Positions 34,893 to 42,605 of a stretch of DNA of 64,000 bases are shown piece after piece; position 1 is the first letter of the stretch; every line of letters starts with the position of its first letter. The stretch is from Pseudomonas sp. ANT_H12B (GTDB lineage Bacteria > Pseudomonadota > Gammaproteobacteria > Pseudomonadales > Pseudomonadaceae). A program made the translations under genes and the position numbers. The notes below the pieces were generated by a model. The model did not search any database. It was not told where the DNA came from and saw nothing but the letters and a program-made list of their open reading frames with translations. The stretch spans positions 62,001-126,000 of the forward strand of contig NZ_VOBI01000002.1 in NCBI RefSeq assembly GCF_008369325.1, written 5' to 3'.

Positions 34893-35525
34893 ATGGAGCT
34901 TCAAGCATGGCTGGCGTTCTTTGCCGCCTGCTGGGTGATCAGTTTGTCTCCCGGTGCCGGCGCCATTGCGTCGATGTCCAGTGGTTTGCAATACGGTTTC
35001 TGGCGCGGTTACTGGAACGCCCTGGGCCTGCAACTGGGCCTGGCGGTGCAGATTGCGATTGTCGGCGCCGGTGTTGGTGCCATTCTCACGGCTTCGGCCA
35101 CCGCTTTCTACGCGATCAAATGGTTCGGTGTGGCGTATCTGGTTTACCTCGCGGTCAAGCAATGGCGCGCGCTGCCCAGCGACATGAGCGATAACGCGGC
35201 GGTGCGGCAGATTGGCAGGCCGCTGGTGCTCGTGTTTCGTGGTTTCCTGGTCAACATCAGTAACCCCAAGGCTCTGGTGTTCATGTTGGCGGTGTTGCCG
35301 CAGTTCATTGACCCGCACGCGCCGCTGCTGGCTCAGTACCTGATCATCGGTCTGACCATGATCTGCGTCGATCTGATCGTCATGGCTGGTTACACAGGGC
35401 TGGCGTCCAAAGTGTTGCGTTTGTTACGCACACCTAAACAGCAAAAACGCATGAACCGCACTTTTGCCGGGCTGTTCATTGGCGCGGCGGCGTTTATGGC
35501 GACGCTGCGCAAAGCGGCGATGTAA
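34893..35525 (+). CDS. LysE/RhtB family amino-acid or metabolite exporter
   Basis: 210 aa inner-membrane protein with six predicted TM helices. The family N-terminus WLAFFAACWVISLSPGAGAIASMSSGLQYGFWRGYWNALGLQLG includes the conserved P-G-x-x-x-x-x-x-x-x-x-G pattern. Others are FYAIKWFGVAYLVYLAVKQWRA and GFLVNISNPKALVFMLAVLPQF. The substrate is unpredictable. It is followed by an intrinsic terminator and is monocistronic. Confidence 0.92.
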   Translation: MELQAWLAFFAACWVISLSPGAGAIASMSSGLQYGFWRGYWNALGLQLGLAVQIAIVGAGVGAILTASATAFYAIKWFGVAYLVYLAVKQWRALPSDMSDNAAVRQIGRPLVLVFRGFLVNISNPKALVFMLAVLPQFIDPHAPLLAQYLIIGLTMICVDLIVMAGYTGLASKVLRLLRTPKQQKRMNRTFAGLFIGAAAFMATLRKAAM

Positions 35526-35538
35526 AACCGTCGGGCAC

Positions 35539-35569
35539 AAAAAAGGCGACCTCTTGGGGTCGCCTTTTT
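35539..35569 (+). terminator. Rho-independent terminator of the LysE-family gene
   Basis: AAAAGGCGACC-loop-GGTCGCCTTTTT, an 11-bp stem starting about 15 bases after the stop, with a T-run. Confidence 0.88.
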
Positions 35570-35584
35570 CATTCGAGCCATGCT

Positions 35585-35661
35585 GATCGTTCCCATGCTC
35601 CGCGTTCGGCTCTTTGGGACGCAGAGCGTCCCCGGCTGCATTCCCACGCAGAGCGTGGGAA
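35585..35661. repeat. Double-hairpin dispersed repeat (non-REP type)
   Basis: Two consecutive hairpins share the AGA loop: GGGACGC-AGA-GCGTCCC (35616-35632) and TTCCCACGC-AGA-GCGTGGGAA (35641-35661). A degenerate third copy (CGTTCCCATGCTCCGCGT) precedes them. The sequence resembles another common intergenic repeat of pseudomonads. It sits where the lipoprotein operon and the LysE gene converge. Confidence 0.65.
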
Positions 35662-35677
35662 CGATCAGTATCCAGGA

Positions 35678-36421
35678 TCAGCGCAAGATCACCGGCGCGG
35701 TATCCGCTGGCAGATTATTGCGCAATGGGGCTCGCCCAGGCTGCTCATAACCACCGCCGCCGAGCTGTTGGCTCAGTTGCGCGGCCACGTCTTCGCCCAG
35801 CGCCTTGGACACGTCACGCACCACCCTTGGGCGGTTCAGCGATATCCGAATGTCCCGGTGGTTCATCAGTTTGGTGTCCTGACCTTCGCCCATCGCCGTG
35901 AAGGCCGAGGTGATTTCGAACGTCTTGGTGTTGATCAGGCTGAAGTCGGCCACCAGGGTCAACGCCAGTACCGCTGAATAGCTGTCGGTGTTGGCGAGTT
36001 CGTTGATGTCGCGGGTGAAATCGATGTCCGACACGGTACCGAACAGCACGTAGTCGGCACCTTTGAAGTTGCCGGCCTTGATCCGCTTGATCACGTCGTA
36101 GACATCACCCTTGGACGCAGAGGTGTAAGGCGTGCCTTGAACCAGCTGGAACATGCCGGTACGAAGAATCTCGCCCTTGATGTCGCCGGTAAACTTACGC
36201 AACTCACCTTGTTCGATGTAGCTGCTGGTCGCTTCGATTTCGTTGTAACTCGAAGAACCGCTGGCGCCGTAGTAACTCTGGCTGTGGTTGCTCTGCGCCG
36301 AAACGATGTGGATGTACTGCTCCACTCGCTCCTGATACGCCAGGTCCGTGACCGCAACTTTCGGGGCCGCTTGCACGCTGAACGCGCAAGCCAGGGCCAT
36401 CATGCCAATCCATGTGCGCAT
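35678..36421 (-). CDS. Periplasmic CsgG-domain protein
   Basis: 247 aa. A signal peptide (residues 1-18, ALACAFSVQA before APKVAV) is followed by a CsgG-like domain: PKVAVTDLAYQERVEQYIHIVSA, YIEQGELRKFTGDIKGEILRTGMFQLV, GADYVLFGTVSDIDFTRDIN and VADFSLINTKTFEITSAFTAMGEG. Tyr/Ser-rich residues about 42-65 may form an extra loop. CsgG in E. coli is the curli-secretion nonameric pore, but no curli genes occur here and no canonical lipobox is present. It ends a four-gene tight operon; only 3 bases separate it from the LpoB-like gene. The function is unknown. Confidence 0.8.
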   Translation of the reverse strand: MRTWIGMMALACAFSVQAAPKVAVTDLAYQERVEQYIHIVSAQSNHSQSYYGASGSSSYNEIEATSSYIEQGELRKFTGDIKGEILRTGMFQLVQGTPYTSASKGDVYDVIKRIKAGNFKGADYVLFGTVSDIDFTRDINELANTDSYSAVLALTLVADFSLINTKTFEITSAFTAMGEGQDTKLMNHRDIRISLNRPRVVRDVSKALGEDVAAQLSQQLGGGGYEQPGRAPLRNNLPADTAPVILR

Positions 36422-36424
36422 TGA

Positions 36425-37012
36425 TTAACGCTCCGTGGTTTTGCGGATCTCTTTTTCGTCCATCCACTCGGCCAGACCGCTTTCAACGTCGATCAATTGC
36501 AGGCTGAATTTGTAGAAGACGTCCTTGTAATCGCTGCTGCGCTTGACGATTGAGCTGATCGAACCTTCAAGACGGTATTGGGCGGCGATCATGTTGCCGG
36601 TCTTGGCCACGGTGCTTTTCTTGTACAGACCGCTCTGGTTCTGCAATTTGAGCTGGTCGACTTGGCTTTGCATGGCGGTGTTGTCGCTGGCGAAGCGGGC
36701 GGTGCCGGTCTTCATCAGCTGAGTCTTGATGCTGGTGGTGATCTCACGAGTATCGATGTACTCGCTGGTCTTGTTCTTCACGTCGTAGACCTGAACGACC
36801 GTGCGGCCCTGCAGGATGCCGGACTGGGCCAGGGAGCGGGTCATCGATTCGGCGATCATTTGCAGGTCGGTGGAACCGAACTCGTTGGTCACGGTTTCAA
36901 CCGCTTTGGTGTCGCCATAGGAGATGTTCTTGCTCCCCAGGGTTGGCGAGGTGTTGGCGCAGCCGCTGGCCAGCAGGGCGATAACGGCAATGAACGAAAA
37001 GCGTGCAAACAT
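36425..37012 (-). CDS. LpoB-like outer-membrane lipoprotein (penicillin-binding protein activator family)
   Basis: 195 aa. The lipobox LLASGC has the lipidated C18, with Ala at +2, consistent with outer-membrane sorting. The LpoB fold motifs are visible: TVTNEFGSTDLQMIAESMTRSLAQSGILQG, VQVYDVKNKTSEYIDTREITTSIKTQLMKTGTARF, YRLEGSISSIVKRS and YKFSLQLIDVESGLAEWMDEKEIRKT. E. coli LpoB activates PBP1b. Pseudomonads use LpoP for that, so this homologue may serve another partner. It sits between the YcfL-like and CsgG-like genes. Confidence 0.85.
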   Translation of the reverse strand: MFARFSFIAVIALLASGCANTSPTLGSKNISYGDTKAVETVTNEFGSTDLQMIAESMTRSLAQSGILQGRTVVQVYDVKNKTSEYIDTREITTSIKTQLMKTGTARFASDNTAMQSQVDQLKLQNQSGLYKKSTVAKTGNMIAAQYRLEGSISSIVKRSSDYKDVFYKFSLQLIDVESGLAEWMDEKEIRKTTER

Positions 37013-37050
37013 GGGAATGCTCTCTAGAACTGAACGAATAGGGTATGGGC

Positions 37051-37422
37051 TTAAGGCGTCTTGATTTCGAGACGGAAATCCACGGCTTTGGCGGTTGGCG
37101 CAATCGCCTGAATGAAGCTGGTCTGCTCGCCGTACATCAGCTGGCTTTTCCAGGTTTCTTCTTCGGCGACCGGGAAGCCCTCAGGGCCGAGCCAGGCAAA
37201 GCGGTAGTAAAAGGTCTTGTTGTTGTAGCTGGTGTTGCTCAACTGCACATTGGCCGTCATGAAGCCGTTTTCCCGGGCGACGCGCATGGCGCCGACCACG
37301 ATATTCTTGAGCTTGCCCATGGCCACGACTTTGCTGGCGGCAGTGCCAGGTTCCGGTGGCGGCGGGGTGGCGCACCCGGCCAGCAAGGCCAGGGCGACGA
37401 CAGCGATGAGTTTGAAGCGCAT
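37051..37422 (-). CDS. YcfL-like (DUF1425) lipoprotein
   Basis: 123 aa. The lipobox LLAGC gives a lipidated C17. The mature part (NIVVGAMRVARENGFMTANVQLSNTSYNNKTFYYRFAWLGPEGFPV, SQLMYGEQTSFIQAIAPTAKAVDFRLEI) fits the DUF1425/YcfL immunoglobulin-like fold, in which the N-T/S-x-x-K-T-x-x-Y-R-F-x-W-L core is conserved. In E. coli ycfL lies directly upstream of lpoB, and the same adjacency is seen here, so the pair is an ancient unit. The function is unknown. Confidence 0.85.
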   Translation of the reverse strand: MRFKLIAVVALALLAGCATPPPPEPGTAASKVVAMGKLKNIVVGAMRVARENGFMTANVQLSNTSYNNKTFYYRFAWLGPEGFPVAEEETWKSQLMYGEQTSFIQAIAPTAKAVDFRLEIKTP

Positions 37423-37437
37423 CTAAAGACTCCGTTC

Positions 37438-38835
37438 TTAAGGTTGTTTGAGGCTGGCCACGGCGGTCGGGTTGGCACTCGGGATCACATGAGCGGCGAG
37501 GCCGCTGGCGAACACCTGGTTACCCACGGCGCGCAGGCTGATCACCTGGTAACGCTGATCGACAGTGACCTTGACCACCGAACCGCCCACAGCGCTGGGC
37601 AGGGTGACCTGATGCTCGCCTTTCTTCAAGCGCAGACGCACCACTTGGGTGTTGTCCGGCAGGGTGCGCCACGTACGGGTATCGGCACCTTCAAGCACGG
37701 CTGAAGTGATACCGACCACCAGGCCTGCCAGCGGGTTGGTTTCGTTAATCTGTTTTTGCGCCACGCCACGGGTGATCGCCCGCACGGTGGTGCGCACGAT
37801 GATCCCCGGCATGTCGTCACGCAGGGCGCGGCGAGACATGGCGGTGGTGCTGTTGAGTTGCGTCAGGTTGAGTTGCTGACCGTCCACGCCGATCTGGGCG
37901 AAAGAGGCAGTGGAGGTGTCAGCCTTGATGATCGGGAACGACAGCGGTGTGATCACCACGTTGTTGCTGATCGGCAATGGCAGCGGAATGCGGATGGAAT
38001 CGCGCGATGGAGCCAGGCCGCTTTGCACGACGATCAGGATGTCGCTTTCGTCGTCCTTGCCACTCGGCTTGTCGAGGTTGACCAGCGCCTGTTCCAGCAG
38101 CGGGGTGTTGGGACGCAGTTCGGCGGCCTTGCGATAACCCGGCGCGGCCAGGCCTTTTTCGCCCAGGGCTTCATACACAAAACCGGAAAGGTAATGGCTG
38201 AACGCACTTTGGTAGCTGTTTTTCAGGCCGACGACTTCGGGCGCATCGAGGCTGGCAACCGGGTAACCCTGCAGATCCTTGTACTGGGTTTTGACGCCTT
38301 CTTTCTCGGCTTCCTCTTCGCGCTTGAGGTATTCCTTGTCGCGCAAATCGGCGATCACCGCTTCACGTTCATGAGTCTTCTTGATAGCGGTCCGCGCGCC
38401 GTCGAAGTCGTTCACGGCCAGCAGGTTGAGGGCCATCTGTGTGGTCAGCATGACTTTTTCATAGTCGTAGCCTTCGTAGCGGCGGACTTTGTCATTGACC
38501 ACGAAACTGCCGAACTGGGCGAGGTACTTGCCAGTGTCCAGCTTGACCGAATCTTCCCACTTGCCCACCACCTGATCGGCGCTGGTCCAGGCATTCTGGC
38601 TGCCGGACAAATCGCCCTTGGCGCGCAGCAGCTCACCCTTTTCGAAGTAATAGAGCAGGTCTTTGTCTTTGCTGGTGTTGTTCTTTTCCAGCAGGGTCAG
38701 CGCGGCGTCGACGTTGCCGGCGGCCAGTTGCTGGTTGGTCTGGGCCAGCTCTGAGTCGTAGTTACGAAAGGCCGAACAGCCGGAAAGCAAGGTGACGGCG
38801 CTGAGCGCGATCGAGGTAAGGATGCGGGATGCCAT
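37438..38835 (-). CDS. COG3014-type lipoprotein with TPR-like N-terminal half (copy 1)
   Basis: 465 aa from the ATG at 38835 (AAGGAAG upstream). The lipobox LLSGC gives C20. Residues 25-250 are helical repeats (YDSELAQTNQQLAAGNVDAALTLLE, YYFEKGELLRAKGDLSGSQNAW, FSHYLSGFVYEALGEKGLAAPGYRKAAELRP). The C-terminal half is beta-rich and contains a glycine-rich hydrophobic stretch (TNPLAGLVVGITSAVLEGAD, near 360-382) before the conserved ADTRTWRTLPD. It begins the four-gene operon with ycfL, lpoB-like and csgG-like genes. The family has no assigned function that I know. Confidence 0.85.
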   Translation of the reverse strand: MASRILTSIALSAVTLLSGCSAFRNYDSELAQTNQQLAAGNVDAALTLLEKNNTSKDKDLLYYFEKGELLRAKGDLSGSQNAWTSADQVVGKWEDSVKLDTGKYLAQFGSFVVNDKVRRYEGYDYEKVMLTTQMALNLLAVNDFDGARTAIKKTHEREAVIADLRDKEYLKREEEAEKEGVKTQYKDLQGYPVASLDAPEVVGLKNSYQSAFSHYLSGFVYEALGEKGLAAPGYRKAAELRPNTPLLEQALVNLDKPSGKDDESDILIVVQSGLAPSRDSIRIPLPLPISNNVVITPLSFPIIKADTSTASFAQIGVDGQQLNLTQLNSTTAMSRRALRDDMPGIIVRTTVRAITRGVAQKQINETNPLAGLVVGITSAVLEGADTRTWRTLPDNTQVVRLRLKKGEHQVTLPSAVGGSVVKVTVDQRYQVISLRAVGNQVFASGLAAHVIPSANPTAVASLKQP

Positions 38836-38899
38836 GGCGGGTACTTCTTCCTTGAGTTTTTTGCAGCCGCGCATGCTGGTCGGGCTGTTGGGACCCACC

Positions 38900-38982
38900 G
38901 GCAGGAATGTTGGCGTCCTGCCAGTTCCTCAAACAAGAGGAGCTTAAATGCCGTCTCGCGGTAGCGAGGGCGCGGCATTATA
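38900..38982 (-). promoter_or_regulatory. Promoter and structured leader of the lipoprotein operon
   Basis: On the minus strand a perfect TATAAT box is at 38977-38982 with no strong -35 match. It would give a leader of about 135 nt. That leader includes the hairpin GGCAGGA-(9 nt)-TCCTGCC (38900-38922) and a CTCGC/GCGAG stem near 38955-38968. The 203-base gap and this box suggest that copy 1 and downstream genes have their own promoter, separate from copy 2. Confidence 0.45.
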
Positions 38983-39038
38983 AACAGGGATGCTGGCAAT
39001 GTAGTGGCTTTTTGGTTTCAATTTAACACTTCATGCCA

Positions 39039-40448
39039 TTACTTTTTCAGGCCGGAGACCACACGGCTCTCAGCGGAAGAGGCGGGCTGAAAGGCAATTC
39101 CGTTGGCGTAAACCCGATCACCCAAGGCTCGCAGACCGATGACTTGATGATTCTGATCGATCCGGATTCTCAGGGGCGCCGCGCCCGGGGCATTCGGCAG
39201 GCTGATCAGATGCTCGCCTTTTTTCAGGCGCAGGCGCGTCACCAAAGTGAGGTTGGGCAAAGTGCGCCAGGTGCGGGTGTCCGCGTGCTCGAAGCCATCG
39301 TACCGGGTCACATAAGAGGCCTTGCCTGGGTCGCGGCGGTTGTCGTTGCCCTGGACAGAGGCCGCCAGGAAGGCACGATAGGCGGTGCGCTGAATGATGC
39401 CCGGCATGTCGTCGCGCAATGTACGCAGCGACATATCGGTGATGCTGTTCACGGGGATCAACTTCTGTTTGCGTCCGTCGATGCTCATTTGCGTGAACGC
39501 CGGAGTCGAGGTGTCGGGCACCATCACCATCACCGGAAACGAGGCGTTGGCGACGATTACCTGGTTGTCCTCCAGGCGCACCGGATAAGGCACGCGCACC
39601 GAGCTGCGAGCCGGCGCCAGGCCACTTTGCACGATAATCAGCACGTCGCTTTCATCAGCCTTGGCCCCGGGTTCGTCGAGCTCACGCAATGCCTGCTGGA
39701 AAAACACCAGGTCGGGGCGCAGTTCAATGGCCTGGCGATAGCCCGGTGCGGCGAGATCCCGCTCGCCCAGCGCTTCATAGGTAAAACCGGCCAGGTAGTG
39801 ACTGAACGCACTCTGATAGCCGTTTTTCAGCGCAATCACGGCAGGCGCATCGAGGATTGCCACCGGGTAGCCCTGAAGATCCTTGTAGTGCACGCGCACG
39901 CCCTGGGACTTGGCTTGTTCCTCGACTTGCTCGTATTCCTTTTCCCGTTGTCGGGCGATCAGCGCTTCACGTTCATGGGTTTTTTTGATGTCGGCCCGTG
40001 CGCCATCGAAGTCATTGACCGCTAGCTGGTTCAAGGCCATTTGCGTGGTCAGCATGACTTTCTCGTAGTCGTAGCCATCGTAGCGGCGCAATTTGTCGTT
40101 GATGATGCTGCCCCAGTGATCGCCCATCGCGGACAAAAGCTTGGTACCGGTCGACTCGACGGTGTCCTGACGCTGGATCACGATCTGCTCGGCACTGCGC
40201 CAGGCGTCCTGGCTCTGGGGCAGGGCGCCGTCGGCGCTGAGGACTGCGCCTTTCTCGAAGTAGTACAGCAAGTCCCTTTCTTTCGCCGGATTGTGCCGTT
40301 CGAGCAGAGAGAGCGCGCCATCGGGATTGCCCGATTTCAACTGATCAGTCGTTTGTTCAAGTTCCAGATCGTAATTTCGGTAGGCGGCGCAACCGGCCAG
40401 TTGCAGAGCGGCGCTTATCAGCAGCGAGAACACGAGGCGTGAAGGCAT
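39039..40448 (-). CDS. COG3014-type lipoprotein, paralogue (copy 2)
   Basis: 469 aa from the ATG at 40448 (lipobox QLAGC, C20). It aligns end to end with copy 1: AYRNYDLELEQTTDQLKSGNPDGALSLLE, YDGYDYEKVMLTTQMALNQLAVNDFDGARADIKKTHEREA, and ADESDVLIIVQSGLAPARSS. The glycine-rich hydrophobic segment of copy 1 is replaced by a polar one (QGNDNRRDPGKASYVTRYDG) before the same ADTRTWRTLP motif. Tandem duplication followed by divergence is inferred. It is divergent from the cytochrome-FTR1 gene across 152 bases. Confidence 0.85.
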   Translation of the reverse strand: MPSRLVFSLLISAALQLAGCAAYRNYDLELEQTTDQLKSGNPDGALSLLERHNPAKERDLLYYFEKGAVLSADGALPQSQDAWRSAEQIVIQRQDTVESTGTKLLSAMGDHWGSIINDKLRRYDGYDYEKVMLTTQMALNQLAVNDFDGARADIKKTHEREALIARQREKEYEQVEEQAKSQGVRVHYKDLQGYPVAILDAPAVIALKNGYQSAFSHYLAGFTYEALGERDLAAPGYRQAIELRPDLVFFQQALRELDEPGAKADESDVLIIVQSGLAPARSSVRVPYPVRLEDNQVIVANASFPVMVMVPDTSTPAFTQMSIDGRKQKLIPVNSITDMSLRTLRDDMPGIIQRTAYRAFLAASVQGNDNRRDPGKASYVTRYDGFEHADTRTWRTLPNLTLVTRLRLKKGEHLISLPNAPGAAPLRIRIDQNHQVIGLRALGDRVYANGIAFQPASSAESRVVSGLKK

Positions 40449-40600
40449 GGACGATGATTCTTCCCTGAATGAATCCGGAGAACGATGGCAATTTGCCGGC
40501 AAATGTACACGTCGTTGCGCCGGAAACACCAACAAAGCTTGAGTGAAAGTCATTGGAAGTGAACAATGTGTTACTTCGTATTTCCAATTGAGATTCATTC

Positions 40601-42499
40601 ATGACTGCCTCCTCCCGTTTCCTGGCGTGGCTAGTGCTGCCGGTGATCGCGTTTTGCAGCTTCAATGCGCTGGCCGAAACCACTGAAGGTGCGCACAAGG
40701 CGCTGCATTTGCTTGATTACATCGGCGCCGACTACCCGGATTCGGTGAAGGCCGGCAAAGTCATCAATGACACCGAATACCAGGAGCAACAGGAATTTCT
40801 GACTGTGCTGCAGGGCTTGATCGCCGAACTGCCGGCCAAGCCTGAGCGTGCAGAACTGGAGCAAGGCGTCGTTGGCCTGCGTACGGCGATTGCTGCTCGC
40901 AAGGACGGTGCGGACGTTGCCCGTCAGGCGCGACAGCTGGGCGCGAAACTGGCGGTGAGCTATGAAGTCAGTCAGGCGCCGATCATTACCCCGGACCCGA
41001 CTCGCGGCGCGCCGCTGTACGCGCAGCACTGCTCGGTGTGTCACGGCGAGGCGGGCACTGGTGACGGCCCGGCAGGCGTGGGCATGACGCCGCCGCCGTC
41101 CAATCTGCGCGATGCCACAAGACTGGACCGTCTGAGCCTCTACGCCATCTACAACACGCTGGGGATGGGCATCGAAGGTACCGACATGCCAGCCTTCGCC
41201 GATCAGATGGACGACCGTCAGCGTTGGGACCTGGCGACGTACATCGCCAGCTTCAGCGCCGATCCGACAGCGGCAAAATCCGAAAAGACCTACAACATCG
41301 CCGACCTCGCCCGTCAGACGCCGGCAGAAGTACAGGTCGCCGACGGCCCTCAAGCTGCGGCAACCTTCCGTGCACAACGGGCGCAACCGCCGCAGGTCAA
41401 GCGTGGCCCGGCACAGTTGCTCGATTACACCGCCGCGACCCTCGACAAGAGTATTGCGGCCTACCGTGCCGGCGATCACGACCAAGCCTATGACCTGTCG
41501 GTAGCGGCCTACCTGGAAGGTTTCGAACTGGTCGAAAGCTCCCTGGACAACGTCGACGCCAACGTACGCAAAGACACTGAAAAATCGCTGATGGCTTACC
41601 GTCAGTCGTTGCAGGATGGCTTGCCGGTGGCCCAGGCCCAGCAGCGTCTGGACGCGGCCAAGGCCAAGTTGAAGGAATCAGCCGGCTTGCTGGGCAGCGA
41701 GGGCTTGAGCTGGTCTTTGAGCTACATCTCCGGTCTGCTGATTCTGCTGCGCGAAGGCCTGGAAGCGATTCTGGTGCTGGCGGCGATCCTCGCGTTCCTG
41801 CGCAATACCGGCCAGCAATCGGCAGTGCGCAGCGTCAACGTCGGTTGGGGCCTGGCGCTGTTGGCCGGTCTGGCGACCTGGGCGCTGGCGGCCTATGTGA
41901 TCGATGTCAGCGGTTCGCAACGGGAATTACTGGAGGGTGCCACGGCGTTGTTTGCCGCCGTCATGGTGCTCTGGCTCGGTGTGTGGATGCATGACCGTCG
42001 GCACGCGGCGGCCTGGCAGGATTACATCAAGAGCAGTTTGGTAGGCGGCGGTGGGCGTTTCGGATTTGCGACGCTGGCGTTTTTCTCGGTGTATCGCGAG
42101 CTGTTTGAAGTGATTTTGTTCTACGAGACCCTGTGGCTGCAGGCAGGTCCGGCGGGCCATAACGCCGTGTTGGCCGGTGGTGCGACGGCGTTGGTGCTGC
42201 TGGTCGGTCTGGCCTGGGTGATCCTGCGCGGCTCGGCGAAACTGCCGCTGTCGTTGTTCTTCAGCATCAACGCTGCTTTGCTGTGCGCGTTGTCGGTGGT
42301 GTTTGCCGGGCATGGCGTCAAGGCATTGCAGGAAGCCGGGATCTTCGGCACCCGGCCGGTGCCGTTCTTTGATTTCGACTGGCTGGGGATCCACGCTGAT
42401 GCGTACTCGCTGAGTGCTCAGGCCGTGGCGATCATTGCGATCATCGTGCTGTATGGCCGCAGTCGGATGGCTGAGAAGCGGCGGGTGCAGGTTTCTTAA
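40601..42499 (+). CDS. Cytochrome c-FTR1 family iron permease fusion
   Basis: 632 aa. Signal peptide 1-25 (ending NALA). A helical domain follows, then a mono-haem cytochrome c domain with CSVCH near residues 145-149 and a likely axial Met in GTDMPAFADQ near 197. A periplasmic helical linker runs to about 370, then an FTR1 permease with about seven TM helices carrying REGLE (about 384-388) and the second R-E-x-x-E motif RELFE near 498. FTR1 proteins import Fe(III) after oxidation of Fe(II). The fused haem domain suggests a built-in redox step, as inference. The ribosome-binding site is weak. Confidence 0.9.
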   Translation: MTASSRFLAWLVLPVIAFCSFNALAETTEGAHKALHLLDYIGADYPDSVKAGKVINDTEYQEQQEFLTVLQGLIAELPAKPERAELEQGVVGLRTAIAARKDGADVARQARQLGAKLAVSYEVSQAPIITPDPTRGAPLYAQHCSVCHGEAGTGDGPAGVGMTPPPSNLRDATRLDRLSLYAIYNTLGMGIEGTDMPAFADQMDDRQRWDLATYIASFSADPTAAKSEKTYNIADLARQTPAEVQVADGPQAAATFRAQRAQPPQVKRGPAQLLDYTAATLDKSIAAYRAGDHDQAYDLSVAAYLEGFELVESSLDNVDANVRKDTEKSLMAYRQSLQDGLPVAQAQQRLDAAKAKLKESAGLLGSEGLSWSLSYISGLLILLREGLEAILVLAAILAFLRNTGQQSAVRSVNVGWGLALLAGLATWALAAYVIDVSGSQRELLEGATALFAAVMVLWLGVWMHDRRHAAAWQDYIKSSLVGGGGRFGFATLAFFSVYRELFEVILFYETLWLQAGPAGHNAVLAGGATALVLLVGLAWVILRGSAKLPLSLFFSINAALLCALSVVFAGHGVKALQEAGIFGTRPVPFFDFDWLGIHADAYSLSAQAVAIIAIIVLYGRSRMAEKRRVQVS

Positions 42500-42519
42500 A
42501 AGCATTCGCTGTGCTCACA

Positions 42520-42582
42520 ATCGCGGGCAAGCCCGCTCCCACAGGATTGCGTATAACCTGTGGGAGTGGGCTTGCCCGCGAT
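42520..42582. repeat. REPIN between the FTR1 and yaiI genes
   Basis: AATCGCGGGCAAGCCCGCTC and GAGTGGGCTTGCCCGCGATG form inverted REPs only about 10 bases apart, so a long cruciform or hairpin is possible. Confidence 0.85.
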
Positions 42583-42605
42583 GCTTTTTAAAAGAGGAAA
42601 ACACG

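Noticed and set aside
35678..40448. Reading the CsgG/LpoB cluster as a curli operon
   Set aside because: There are no csgA, csgB, csgE, csgF or csgD homologues. The other members (YcfL, COG3014) do not belong to curli systems.
40576..40600. Fur box over the start of the cytochrome-FTR1 gene (CAATTGAGATTCATTC)
   Set aside because: Only about 10 of 19 positions fit the consensus, too few to call without a scoring matrix.
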